Positions 41,201-53,850 are shown, counted from the stretch's first letter. The stretch: 64,000 bases of DNA from Botryococcus braunii (GCA_002005505.1 KV908439.1:112501-176500); one strand, 5' to 3'. Notes: a model not told the origin generated them from the sequence alone. A program made the numbers and translations.

Positions 41201-43688
41201 GACACAGAAACTCTGTAGACTGTGTTGAGGAAACGCTCATGCCAACCCGAGAGGCTCCCCTGAGGTGCTCCACGAAAACCACATCTCTGCTCTCCTTCCA
41301 GATACCCCCTCCCACATAGATCCGATAGGCTTTGGAGGAGGCTGAGTAACCAGTAAGCATCCCTGGCACAGTTTTAGGGGAAAACACAGAGCGCTGGACA
41401 TCAGGAATGTGCACAAAGGCCAAGCAACCCCAGGTACGCAGTGGGGTTACATTTGGTTTGTAGCCAAAAAATAATTCTGATGGCGTGCGGTCCCTCCCGG
41501 TACTGGGACCCATGTTCAGTAGGGTGCATGCAGTTTCCAGGGCCTCCTTCCACAACGTTGGACTGGCAGCTGCAAAAGCCAGAAGAGTCCTGGTACGTTC
41601 CTTGAGGGTGCGATTGGCTCTTTCAGCCGCTCCATTCTGTTGCGGGGTGTAAGGAGCTGAGGTCTCCAATTTAGTCCCCTGGGATGCACAAAATTCTTTG
41701 AACGTGGCATTCAGAAATTCAGTTCCACGGTCACACCGGACACACTTCACTTTGGTTTTCTTCTGGGTCTGCCAGTATAGAATGAGGTCCCTCACAGCAG
41801 CACTGATGGCATCTTTGGACTTCACAGGCAGGACCGCCTTTAACTGAGATGACTCATCCAAAGCAGTCACCCAGTAACGTTCACCAGTTACTGCAGCAGG
41901 AAAAATGGGGCCCACAGTGTCAATATGTACTCTGTCAAGTGGTTCAACAGCTGGTCTACTGCTTATTCCAAATGGAGGCCGAGACGTCTTTCCCTCAATA
42001 CATGCTTCACAGTAGACTGGACAATTGGAGCAGGGACATAGGGATGTATCAAGTCCCGAGACCAGGTCCTCATTGGTTAGGCGCTGCATCCATGTTTCAC
42101 CTGGATGTCCCATTCTGCTATGCCAGAGGTATCGTCTGGCACAGTTGTGTGAGTTTTGGGTGGGGGTTTTGGACTTCACAGCAGCTGAAATTCTTCTGTG
42201 GTTAACACTGGGACTCAGAGCTACAACTTGATGAATATAAAATAGCCCTTTCTCTGCACTGATCCGAGACCTCCAGCTGTTTGGACCACAGACTTCAGTG
42301 AACGCTCCAACATCATCTGTGCGAAAGACTGCCCCATCCCGCAATGCTGCAGATACTGACAGTATGTTTGAGGTTGCAGAAGGAACACACTGAACATGAT
42401 GTATCCACAGGGGAACTCCCACTCGACTGAGGATGCAGACAGAGCCTGATGCTACAATTCCTCCAGTGGCATCTGAAGTGGCCAGATGTAATGGGATGGG
42501 TTTGGCATGCACAGTTGGATTATGTAGTAGGGTCACATCATTCACCAGATGTACAGATGCTCCACTGTCCACCAGCCAGGATTGCAGAGACGAATTTCTG
42601 ACAGGAGTCTTCAGGATGTTGAGGGAAATTATGTATGGCATACCTCCAGGTGGTGGAGGTGGGGGAGCTGGGGGTTGGAACCATGCCGGAAAGGCATCCA
42701 GTCCAGGGTGCGCCAGCTGGGCTGCAGGAGGGTGTGGGCCACCCATATGTGGAGGTCCCTGTGGCCACATTCCCTGCAATTGTTGGACCGCTGCCACTAC
42801 GTTCCGTTGGGTCTCCTCGTCCCGCTTCCTCTTTCGACAGTCCCTCCAGTAATGCCCCTTCTTATTGCAGTAGTTGCAGATGCCCTTAGTCTCGGACTTG
42901 GCCTCAGAGACAGTTGGTTGGGCCTGCTGATGGACTGCACTGGCAGCTGGTGGGGTATTGGCTCCACTGGAGCCTTGTCCAAGAGCCAAAACCCTTGGTT
43001 GGCGAGGAGCATATTCATCAAAACCCACTGCAGCTGCTGTGTTGCGCAGAAGTCCAGCCAGCTTCTCCAGGGGTTGTGCTGCAGCAGTTGTGATCATTCC
43101 TGGCTCTTTAGCTGCATCAGGCAAGCCCTGCACAATCTGGGTTGCAACGTGTGCATCCAGTAGAGCATGGTTGTTCCTGTCAAGGCATGCCTTCAGGTTG
43201 ATCATTCTGTTGACATATTGCGAAATCGTCTCGTCATGTTTCATTCCCTGGCTCATTTCTTGGAGCCAATCTGCATTGGCCTCGATATTATATCCACCAA
43301 TAAACTTTCTGCAGATGAACTCATATGCATCATAAGCAGAGGGCAGATTAGACAGAGGTCCCAGCCATTCCTCTGGGACTGACTCATAAATCAGTAACAT
43401 TGCGGCTGCGTCATGTGCTGTACCAGGCATAGCCTCCAGGATGGCAGGCAAAGACCCTTTTGACTCATTTGCTGCCAAAAATGCATTCTTCCAAACAATA
43501 ATATTTGTCCCCCGTTCCTTCAGTTTTATGTGTACCTTGACATTTGTTGGGATAATCTTGGGCAGCTCATCTCCGCTGCCTCTTGAGGTGCTGGGAGTAC
43601 ACGGTTCTCTGATGGGTGTGGATGAGGCTGGTTCACTGCTTGACGTTGATGCTCCACTAGCTGATGATCCTTTCTTCTTGGAAGTCAT
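38286..43688 (-). CDS. Copia gag-pol polyprotein, 1800 aa, intact
   Basis: Domain order by approximate residue: Ser/Thr-rich N-terminus and gag (1-265); zinc knuckle CNYCNKKGHYWRDC (about 270-283); protease LVDSGASVHLV (about 374). Next come the integrase HHCC region (HSRMGHP...CEACIEGK, about 520-565) and the integrase catalytic residues in VHIDTVGP, RCDRGTEF and QNGAAERANR (about 588, 650 and 688). A long hydrophilic spacer (about 850-1300) holds two Cys-containing repeats (PNYK...RGTCAWE.DVRD). Reverse transcriptase follows (KARLVAQG, VKTAFLNGELEEEVY, YVDDLL at about 1477), then RNase H (DADYGGD at about 1650, STVEAEFMA). No internal stop or frameshift is present, so Gag and Pol share one frame. 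The start overlaps the stop of the leader ORF (ATGA). Confidence 0.97.
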   Translation of the reverse strand: MTSKKKGSSASGASTSSSEPASSTPIREPCTPSTSRGSGDELPKIIPTNVKVHIKLKERGTNIIVWKNAFLAANESKGSLPAILEAMPGTAHDAAAMLLIYESVPEEWLGPLSNLPSAYDAYEFICRKFIGGYNIEANADWLQEMSQGMKHDETISQYVNRMINLKACLDRNNHALLDAHVATQIVQGLPDAAKEPGMITTAAAQPLEKLAGLLRNTAAAVGFDEYAPRQPRVLALGQGSSGANTPPAASAVHQQAQPTVSEAKSETKGICNYCNKKGHYWRDCRKRKRDEETQRNVVAAVQQLQGMWPQGPPHMGGPHPPAAQLAHPGLDAFPAWFQPPAPPPPPPGGMPYIISLNILKTPVRNSSLQSWLVDSGASVHLVNDVTLLHNPTVHAKPIPLHLATSDATGGIVASGSVCILSRVGVPLWIHHVQCVPSATSNILSVSAALRDGAVFRTDDVGAFTEVCGPNSWRSRISAEKGLFYIHQVVALSPSVNHRRISAAVKSKTPTQNSHNCARRYLWHSRMGHPGETWMQRLTNEDLVSGLDTSLCPCSNCPVYCEACIEGKTSRPPFGISSRPAVEPLDRVHIDTVGPIFPAAVTGERYWVTALDESSQLKAVLPVKSKDAISAAVRDLILYWQTQKKTKVKCVRCDRGTEFLNATFKEFCASQGTKLETSAPYTPQQNGAAERANRTLKERTRTLLAFAAASPTLWKEALETACTLLNMGPSTGRDRTPSELFFGYKPNVTPLRTWGCLAFVHIPDVQRSVFSPKTVPGMLTGYSASSKAYRIYVGGGIWKESRDVVFVEHLRGASRVGMSVSSTQSTEFLCPEPSASDTPPVFPGTSPGTTNISLETDLDDPHSEPEYLPASSNLPTQPVTGPPSEAEPEPESRRLCDPVEMDQTLEAVQDLARGVRQDSHLRPQMERAQEVLRPTRSDCRNHQLDGLTRAQRHEQRTAAKDLLLPQEKGESREREGLTECDSLSQGPGEVQLEGDSHEGHELHVSAVRGAATCKAANGPGELSSMGGSCSVTERNVRDVTMQSSSGNPSSQSTPGRDCGGSHRSEEASYAFSAPAKHDCERETGSASLTPCKGREEEVNQEHRHCGDRPNYKCSLRGTCAWESDVRDVRSLPTVTCSRSERHVDHINQGKYADTLPYPDVACERPEESELLQACQSVFEEVNRKSGQCEGIPNYKDCPRGTCAWEDDVRDEQSNLCKAKCESKRERAMREHSTSTGEPVMCNSASVSGRVVGSGQSERKSGNSEEKHTGVRFGKIHVPSNLREAQMSPQWEYWKAAMQEEQNSLDTHEVMEYVPRPRGHKVIPVHWIFSVKMDAHGNVVRFKARLVAQGCRQIPGVDVMEVFAPTSSYGARRALLAVAAREGCEIHQVDVKTAFLNGELEEEVYVTQPPGFENGDKNIVCRLRKALYGLKQAPRAWHKTLNDKLEVMGYEVCKSDAGVYVRCSTDGGKSYVLIYVDDLLIVSKGMSEIERVKGLLKKEFTIHDLGEVKDFLGCQVMRDRDKGLITLSCIPKIDALVEKFGLDLESVGPDTPMTKDFVMSQRPAPRDGSDSIGAGSPLPPGHRYCELVGSLLYIANTTRPDIAQAVGVLSRYRISPTTAHWNEAIRVLKYLKGTRDLVLTLGGGEIELEGYVDADYGGDQDHRFSTTGFVLTVFGGAVVWGSKKQSAVATSTVEAEFMAASAVVKEANWLRGFLEEIGVLPWIVKIHCDNQGCINHLRNPVYSKHTKHIAISCHFAREAIAKGQVEFKYIQSARNVADIFTKPLVRQVFLGHRNSLGLAKFL

Positions 43689-43957
43689 AATTCCCCAGTT
43701 GTCTTATAACTCCAGTACTCGCAAGGTAGCAGCAAGATCTTACTTCTGAACCAGGTGGGTTGAGCTAACGGACAGCCAACGTGAAGGTGAAAGATGTAGT
43801 CTTTGACGATAAAGGCTCTCTCGTCAGGATTGCGGTCTCCACGTTGTCCTCCTTCTCTGATTAGTTCGTTGTATGACGGAGGTCCTGATCTCAAGCGCGC
43901 TGGAACGTTGAGGTTGGTGGTCTTCCTGGCTGTTTGCTTTGTCCGCTTCTTCGCCAT
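43685..43957 (-). CDS. Copia leader ORF with histone H3-tail-like N-terminus
   Basis: A 90-codon ORF between the primer site and gag. It begins MAKKRTKQTARKTT; RTKQTARK equals eight consecutive residues of the histone H3 tail (those around K4 and K9). The rest (LNVPARLRSGPPSYNELIREGG then a hydrophobic-aromatic C-terminal part) is unrelated to the H3 fold. Its TGA overlaps the polyprotein ATG as ATGA. It may be translated as such, be spliced to the polyprotein, or partly be untranslated leader. Expression is not shown by the sequence. Confidence 0.6.
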   Translation of the reverse strand: MAKKRTKQTARKTTNLNVPARLRSGPPSYNELIREGGQRGDRNPDERAFIVKDYIFHLHVGCPLAQPTWFRSKILLLPCEYWSYKTTGEL

Positions 43958-44011
43958 TCACAGTCTAGTGAGCTCCGATTTAGGCGCCACCCACTCTCAG
44001 CATCCGAGCCC

Positions 44012-44025
44012 GTGGGCCCATAACC
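44012..44025 (-). other. Primer-binding site, half-tRNA-iMet type
   Basis: The plus strand reads GTGGGCCCATAACC directly next to the 5' LTR. This is the anticodon arm of eukaryotic initiator tRNA-Met (CAU flanked by GGGCC and AACC), so the transcript is complementary to the internal anticodon region and not to the 3' CCA end. Drosophila copia is primed in this way, by a cleaved tRNA. Confidence 0.85.
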
Positions 44026-44716
44026 TGAAATATTCTGGGCTTGGCGTATCCTGCATGGTGGCGGCACGGAGGGTGTTAGACGATGTCCTCCTACTTGTGC
44101 GTTGTTAAGTAGGCACGGACATATACAAGTCAAGGACTGGTTAGCAACTGATTGATAGACACCCGGAGTGCCACTATAGTTCCAACCAAGTGTTACAATA
44201 TCTCTCATCTCTCCTAACAAGGTGACGCAGTTCAAACACGCCTAACCTGCTCTCACCCAGGTCGTGTTCATTACTTTGTCCGATGAGCTAAACTCAACTC
44301 TATATGTCTAACATGTTCTAACAATGTTCATCTGAGTGCTAAATCCAGGAATACAATAAGGATTAAGTCACCTGCATGGTGGCGGCACGGAGGGTGTTAG
44401 ACGATGTCCTCCTACTTGTGCGTTGTTAAGTAGGCACGGACATATACAAGTCAAGGACTGGTTAGCAACTGATTGATAGACACCCGGAGTGCCACTATAG
44501 TTCCAACCAAGTGCCTTCCCTATCCGTGCTTGCCCCATATGCCTCCTTTCTACAAACGTGTCTGTAACTTGCGTTATGATAGTCTTCGTTCAAATGCATG
44601 TATTGCCTGGCAGAACTCAGGGTTCTGCCTCTCTTTCCTAATTGGTATTGTCTTCATACGGAGACTTGCCATTATTACTCCTCTGAGGGAAAGGCATAAA
44701 ATTAATTAACACAACA
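44026..44716 (-). repeat. Copia 5' LTR
   Basis: 691 bp, no difference from the 3' LTR seen on direct comparison; same internal 143-bp duplication. Confidence 0.97.
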
Positions 44717-44721
44717 GTCGC
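44717..44721. other. Target-site duplication (right)
   Basis: GTCGC, matching 37572-37576. Confidence 0.95.
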
Positions 44722-45785
44722 CCTCCATTGCCCCAGCATATGGCAGTATGTGGCGATGACGTACGGCTGCGCGGCCCATCAGTATGTTGGACCCCATGTC
44801 GTGGAATCCACAACTGGGTTCCAGCAAGGGGACCCCCTCTCTCCGATGTTCAGCCACTCCTCCTTGACATTCACCAAGAGGGTCCCGACATGCACCACGG
44901 TTGGTATTTGGATGACGGCACGTTCGTTGGTCCCGTGCCCGCAGCGCAGCATACAGTCCAATTGGCTATTGACCGGGCCCCCGCATATGGCTTGAGCCTC
45001 AACCCTCACAAGTGCCGTGTGTGGTCGCCGTGCCAAAACTCTCAGCATCTGCAAGGGTTCCCTCTGGGCTTCGTATCTGAAACTCGTGCTGGTGTGATTG
45101 TGTTGGGGGCAGCAGTCACCGTGGCAGTCGCATACGCGGCTTCTGTGGCCCATGCGCAAGTTGATGCCGTGGCAGCCTTGCGTCAGCGTTTGTCAATCCT
45201 CCGACACCCCTAAGCAAAGCTCCTCTTGCTACGAAGTTGCCTTGGGACCTATACGTTGGTTTTTGCAGCTCGGACCATGCCGCCCGCTGCAGCCGCGTAA
45301 GCTTTGGTGAATTCGGCATGCTCCAAACCCAGGTCCTCCAATCCATTGTCACAGCTGGTGGCGGTGGTTTTGGCCCTTTGCAGCCAACTCTGGCTGGGTT
45401 GCCTAATGCCCACGGGGGTCTGGTGATCATAGGAGGTCACTTCCCATCTGCCCTGTGCCTGGCTTGCTTCCGTCACGCAGACAGCCCCCCTGCAGGACCG
45501 TCTTCTCAGTGCATCCACTGCCCCACCTGTCCTCGCTACCTCAGCTGCCAAGGCTGACTACTGCGCCCTTGTCCCAGATTTCGATGCCGTGCTCTTCGAC
45601 GATCCGGATTTTGCCCGCAGCAAAGTGCAAGCCTGGCTGTCCAAACCCTTGTATCAGAGCACATACCGGAAGGTTGTTGATGACCTTGCTTGCTCGGATC
45701 GCGACCGTGCTGTGCTCCAATCTCTCACACAGCCGGGAGCGTCTGACTTGTTGCTGGCTCTCCCAGTTCCCCCAAGTTTTCTGTG
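44722..45785 (+). pseudogene. Non-LTR reverse transcriptase, 3' part (split by Copia)
   Basis: Continues the 37268-37576 remnant. GFQQGDPLSPMF, then after a frame change WYLDDGTFVGPV (the catalytic DD motif) and YGLSLNPHKCRVW. Degenerate C-terminal sequence with several frame changes follows up to a stop near 45785 (frame with VLFDDPDFARSKVQAWL). It is decayed: at least three frameshifts plus the Copia insertion. Confidence 0.8.
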
Positions 45786-46210
45786 AAGACAAGAAAGAAG
45801 CAATGGAACCCGGTCCATGACCGCCTCCCGAGAAGACTCTTATGAGAAGAAGACTCGTAGGATGCAACTTATTCTTTACGAAGTTACATCTGAAGACTCT
45901 TACATCTGGAAGACAGATTTAACTACTTACGAGAAGATCCTTCGCCCTTTGAGCGATCCAGGATGCTTGACCCTCGGTTTCCGGAGTGAGGGTTTCCGAC
46001 CGCGGAAGAGCAGATCTTCCGCAGATGTTCTGCAGCAGATCGGATCTGCAAGAGGGATGGGTTTTCCGGAACCCAGATCAGAGAGGGCCGTGACTCCAGT
46101 GTGACTCACAACCCTTCAACAGCACTGAACATAATATATCTGCAGCTTCATTTTAAAACTCCGTACACGATTGGACATTGAAAGAGTGCCTTGGGGACAT
46201 CTGTGCCATC
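45786..46210. other. Spacer between the transposon nest and the EF-hand gene
   Basis: Contains loose repeats of GAAGACTCTTA and AGATC.TCCGCAGAT; presumably holds the promoter of the EF-hand gene. No gene seen. Confidence 0.5.
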
Positions 46211-48548
<2,338 letters not shown>

Positions 48549-50722
48549 TCTCGTATGGCTCCCTCGAGCGCTGCAACTTTGAGCAATACAATCCCCGCAC
48601 GAGAGGCTCCGGCTCATGAAGGCGGGCGGTACTGTCCATCCTACATGTTACGAAGCTGCCAAGCCGATGCAGCTATTTGAGTAGCAAGTACCCCCTGGCC
48701 ACCAAGGGACTGCTGTACATGTTTAAAGGGATGCTGTGCCAGTTGCAGACGCCGGGGGGACACAGCCCCGGAAGGAGGGGTTTCCCATCCCCCGTTCCTT
48801 TTCCAAATGCTATTAGTCATCCCTGTTACTTTTCAAAATGTTATGAGTCATCCCAGTTCGTTTTCCAAATGCTATTAGTCGTCCCTGTTACTTCTCAAAA
48901 TGCTATGAGTCATCTCTGTTCCTTTTCCAAATGCCATAAGCTCTGGCAACGAGCACCACCCCAAAGAGTAGTTTTCCAGAAGAGTAAACGTCAGGGGAGC
49001 TCCTGTACCACCCCGGTTGAAGCATTTTTCGTTGTTCTCTTGTCATCTCTGCCTTTCTCCCCCCCCCCCTCCTCCCCTTGTTTTTTGGTGCTGTACGCAG
49101 TTGTTGGACAATGTTCCTGGCTTGGTCAGGAAGCCCCCTGTACAGCCCCCCGTAGACATGTGTGGTTTGTGTTTGCAAGTCCAACACCTGAGATGGGGAT
49201 TTGCAAATTTAAAGTGTTTTCATTACTACGAGGGGAACACGTTTGGCATGTTTTTGTCCAGTGCGGAGACACCCCGGTGACTTCCTGGGGAAAGAAGCTG
49301 CTCGACCAGTAGTTTTGAAAGCTTTTGTAATTTTCATAATCTGCTACAGCAGTACTACTAGACAAATTTGCAATGTTCGATTTTGAAAAAGCCAGATCTG
49401 TGACCTGTGCAGTCAGCGGGATGAGAAACAAAGTATCCGGGTCCCGGTGTGTGACGTGAGAATTTTCATGGCTATGACATAACATTTAGTAATATCTCAC
49501 TCAGTAATGGCGGGAATGACGTCAACTTAGTAATATTAGCCGATGATAATGTCGGGAATGACTTCAAACCCACTGAGCCCGAGGTATGGATTCCCGCCAT
49601 GCGTCTTGGCTGCCAAGACGGTGGGAGACTTTGATGACGCGGTTTCTTGCAAGAGAGACGGAGATTTTGATATGCTTGGTAGTCTCAGCCCCTGCATCTT
49701 GTCTGTCAAGACGGCGGGAAGTGTCTGTGATCTGTTTTGTCGTTAAAGCCATGACGATTGTGAAAGGGTTTGTAGTCTGGCACCCTGCGTCTGGTCTGCC
49801 AAGAGGGTGGGAAATGTCTGTGATGCATTTTGTTGCAAATGACATGAAAACAATGGTCCGGAAAAGATTGTTCATGGTACAGCTATTGAAATAGGTTGGA
49901 CTGTGACACCAAGTTTGATTCTGATTCTCATAGCGATCCCATCTTTTGCCCTATTGTGCAGCATGGATGAAGTTATCGATCCGGCAGTCACAATTGAGGC
50001 AATGGGTCATCAATGGCATTGGTGCTATGAATAATCTGATTATTCTCAATCAGATGAGTCCGCAATAGTTGTGAACAGGTTTGTAGTCTGGCACCCTGCG
50101 TATTGTCTGCCAAGACGGTGGGGAATGTCTGTGATTCATTTTGTTGCAAACGACATTAAAGTTGTGACAGGATTTGTAGTCTGGCACCCTTCGTCTTGTA
50201 TGCCAAGACGGCGGGGAATGTCTGTGATGCGTTTTGTTGCAAACGACATGAAAGTTGTGAAAGGGTTTGTAGTCTGGCCCCCCCGCGTCTTTGTCCTGTC
50301 TGCCAAGACGGTGGGAGGCGTCTGTTCTGTGCCGTTGCAAAGGACGTAACGAGGGGGGTGGCGTGTGGAGTCTCGCACCTGTGTCCTGTCTTCCAGTATG
50401 GCAGGAGAAGAGAAGAGGAGAAGAGGAATTAGAAAAGAGGAGAAGAGAAGCTGAAGAAGAGGAGCTAATAAAGAGGAGTGGCATCTCTCTGTGGCATCTG
50501 TCCAGCCGCTACAGGCTGATGAGATGCAACAGCTCCCCCAGTACCCAAGACTTGGGAGCACGAGCGAAAAACACTCGATAACGAAGCAAAAACAGCTGGA
50601 AGGTTCTCCGGCCAGGGGTCAGTCTTAATGGACGAGTGGCAGAGGCAAAACAGTTGTCTGTGAAGCCTTTTGGTGCATGCAAAGTCATACATCATGTTGT
50701 ACATTTCCAAAAGTCCGTTTCA
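48549..50722. other. Downstream of the EF-hand gene: tandem repeats, no gene
   Basis: At 48790-48925 there are four to five copies of a 30-32 bp unit (TTTTCCAAATGCTATTAGTCATCCCTGTTAC). At 49560-50400 there is a ~90-bp array (see separate entry). A stretch at 49097-49178 (LLDNVPGLVRKPPVQPPVDMCG) after a pyrimidine tract and CGCAG could be an exon of something, but nothing supports it. Confidence 0.55.
49560..50400 (+). repeat. About 90-bp tandem array
   Basis: About eight copies of the block GTTTGTAGTCTGGCACCCTG..TCTTGTCTGCCAAGACGGTGGGAAATGTCTGTGATGC.TTTTGTTGCAAACGACATGAAAGTTGTGA, the clearest from 50070 to 50340. Older copies are at 49575-49850. The gap 49900-50040 is unrelated sequence. Confidence 0.9.
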
Positions 50723-50840
<118 letters not shown>

Positions 50841-50963
50841 GGTGTCCTGTAGCTACTTTGGCAAAGATGTGTATGTTTTACTTTGGCAAAGCTTGAGGAA
50901 GTGGTTTCATGATTCGTACAGCTGATCCTACTTTTAGAAGATGGCTTTATGAGTCGCACAGTG

Positions 50964-51006
50964 TATCCTACTTTGGCAAGGAAGGCTTCCTTACCAAAGT
51001 AGGATA
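50964..51006. repeat. Hairpin, 21-bp arms, 1-nt spacer
   Basis: TATCCTACTTTGGCAAGGAA(G) is followed after one base by its complement, with a single mismatch (C/T). Confidence 0.92.
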
Positions 51007-53850
51007 TATTATGTTACGTAATATAGCGTACCTCCTACCTATAAAACGAGTCGTGATTTGGTTTCATGACTCGCGCAGTGCATCCAGCTTTGGCGATGAA
51101 GTCATTTTGTACATAATGTATGTTCAGCATTCCACAACGGGCTCGGATTTTTGAGTCTGTACATCGTATCCCCCGTTGCCAAGGGGGCTACTTTGTGTGA
51201 TGCCACACTCAACCCTCGTCGACCCCGGGTTGACCCTGAAGTGTTTTCTCAAGGCTCAGTGGAAAATGAGAATGGGAATGGGGTGAAGCTTGGATGCCTG
51301 ACTGTCATAGGCCTTTATAGTGCTGCGAAGGAAACTGATGAGATCGGTGTCAGAATTGATCGGATGGGTGTCAAGTGCTGATGATACGGTCATGCTGATC
51401 AGTACAATGAGAATCATTATTTCCGGAAATGATCATTCTTGATGGATTCTTGATGGATCCACTCTTGAATCTCAGCAGGAGAGATCTGTCCGGCTGAATT
51501 GATAATGAAGAGGGAAGCCTATCCTAACCTGGATTTGCACTTCGTGGGTAGGCAGCTTTCGTGTTTCCATATCCAAGCCTATGTGGAATGGCACTCGCCG
51601 AGGGCAATTATGGGATCAGTTTGTCCAGTCAATGGTTTTTAGGGCTAGGCTTACATGTTGGAGTTGCAAACCCCAACCGGTATCAAGCATCAGACATGCA
51701 GTGCACATGTATGGATCGCAAAGTTAGTAATGAAGCTGAAGCCGAAGCAGAAGTTTTAGAAGTTGTGTTAGGTACACTAGGAATATGGTCACCACCACCT
51801 CGGAGCTGTTGGCGAGTTGCTATAGGGCATTTTAAGGCTTAAGATACCTAGAGGATACTCGCGGATTCAGTGACAATCGATTGGCCTTTTATTGCTGTCA
51901 AGAAATGGACCGGTTTGGAGGAACCGGTTGAGAAGGGGACATGACTGGCCCCTGTTACTATAGTCAGAAGGATTGTTATTGGATATCTTTATGAGCATCC
52001 AAATTTGCGTCACATGTATACGCATGCCGTGATGTATAAAGGATGCAGTACTGTGCAGGACGTCGTAATAACCGGATGCACCGATGGGCAGAACGTCTTG
52101 CTGCTCCCCTGTCAAAAGTGGCTTTTTCAGCGCCACATGAGGCAGCAGATGTGGAAATGCATGCCGCCGGCCTCACGGAACGTTATGTAAGATTCAGGGG
52201 TGCGGACGTTGACGTACTCCAATAGCGGATGTCGTGAGATGTGTACAAAGCATGCTGATGCCTTGCGATTACCAAGCACGTTGGCCGATCACGCTAATTT
52301 TGTAGCGTGATATTTGCGGCAAAGGGTTTATACGTGTTTGAGATTTCGCACTATTTTTTCCCTCTGAAACTGGTGAAGGGCTCAGCGGGGCTTCCAGATT
52401 TGGTCGCCCACGCTTTGAACAAGACATACCTTTGGATATGCTTCAGAGCCTGCTGGTGGCCGAGGATAAAGATTTATTAGGTCAGGCCAGTTTGAAAGCC
52501 TGTGCTCGCTCTTTGGACATGCACAAATTGCTCCTCTTGTTTTACACATTTGTGAGATAGGGGCATGTGCAGCAATGCAAGCTTATGGACGTACACGGTG
52601 TGTGACAGAATGCACCTTAAATCCGCTCAATCAATTAGTACGGGATTTGTAAATCCCCCTTTTGGCAGAGCTTTAGAAGGTGGAAGTGAGGTGAGAACTC
52701 TGCCAAGGGGGGTGCCGAAATGACAAAATTCAAAAAAAAAAAAAAAAAAAAAAAAGATTTATCAATTGCGCGGAACAGTGTATCTAGTGCGAAATCCGCG
52801 CTGTGTCCTGTATGGGTGCTAGCACAGAGCTTCGTTGTGCCAGCACACTCCGCGCAATTTTGCTGATTGGGACGGGGTATATCCAAATTGCCCACAATTA
52901 TCTCTTATTGGGACAGCCATAGAGTCCGGGTTCATCATTGATATGCTTCTAAGTGTGACTAGCGTTTGCCTGATGAATTGCTCGTTGTGGGTAATGCTCC
53001 TAGAGCTTCTTTCCTTGAGGAAGAACACCGAGCTTCCTCGTCTACAGATCTCCCCCCTGGGTAGTAAGGCCATATGTGTAGCTTCCTCGGGCCTCAGGAC
53101 CCATGATTGCAAGCAACACATGTGTAATTCGTAGTATTTGAAAAAGTGAAGGGTCATGGCATGCACCATTTGAGTCATTCTTGTCGATGCAGGCAGGGAT
53201 GTAAATGGATAATGCAGATAATTCACTTTTGTGCCTCACGTTTATGTTTAATTGATGATGTGAATAGCCCGTTGCGCTGATTGATAATGTAAATAGCTCC
53301 GTGCTACTATGCATAGTCTATAGACTAGCAGCAAGGGGCTATTTACGTATGTATAATGTAAGTCTCGGGTTCAGAGAAACCAGACCTTACAGAAGCTATT
53401 GAAGGCCTGCTCACTTTTAAGTGAAGCTTAGCACAGCATAGCGCTGTGTGCAGTAGGCCTCACGGCGAACATGTCAACATGTGCTGTCAATAGACTGCCA
53501 AGTCTTACGACGGTGAAAATAATGCAGCAGATGAATTATGTGAGGCTTAATATTTTAGGATGAACAACATGGTGTACAAGCTGTGTGCCAGCCGGAGGAA
53601 AATGTGTTATGGGGGCAGGGCCACTCAGGAGAGTGTCCTAATATACCCAATTGCACATTTTCACTTCTCTGCTAATAAGACGTAGGAAAGGACCCCACGT
53701 ACCCATACGAAGGTCCCATGGAGAAGTGGCAGGCTATAAATGCCAGGAGCTCTGTCGAGAGTGTCCCTCGTGAAAGTGACTTGACCGCTGTGTGGGTCAG
53801 ATTCGCGAGGGGAAACCGGAAGAGAATCCGGTGCCCTACGTGTTCGTGGT
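51007..53850. other. No gene identified
   Basis: No recognisable coding sequence on either strand. It contains an A-run (52731-52755) and a short hairpin (ATCACGCTA..TAGCGTGAT, 52288-52311). Open frames of 60-135 codons here lack motifs. Confidence 0.5.

Larger units (their letters stand above)
37577..44716 (-). mobile_element. Full-length Ty1/Copia LTR retrotransposon
   Basis: A 7140-bp element in minus orientation. Two 691-bp LTRs (37577-38267 and 44026-44716) bounded by TG..CA look identical base for base. They are flanked by the 5-bp duplication GTCGC. The primer-binding site adjoins the 5' LTR (44012-44025) and a purine tract (AAGGCAAGGGGAAG on the minus strand, 38268-38281) adjoins the 3' LTR. 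A 90-codon leader ORF and an intact 1800-codon polyprotein with integrase before reverse transcriptase establish Copia order. Identical LTRs and open frames mean a recent and possibly still mobile copy. It landed inside an older non-LTR element. Confidence 0.98.

Noticed and set aside
43685..43957. Captured histone H3 gene
   Set aside because: Only the tail residues RTKQTARK match; the histone fold is absent, so it is a tail mimic and not an H3 copy.
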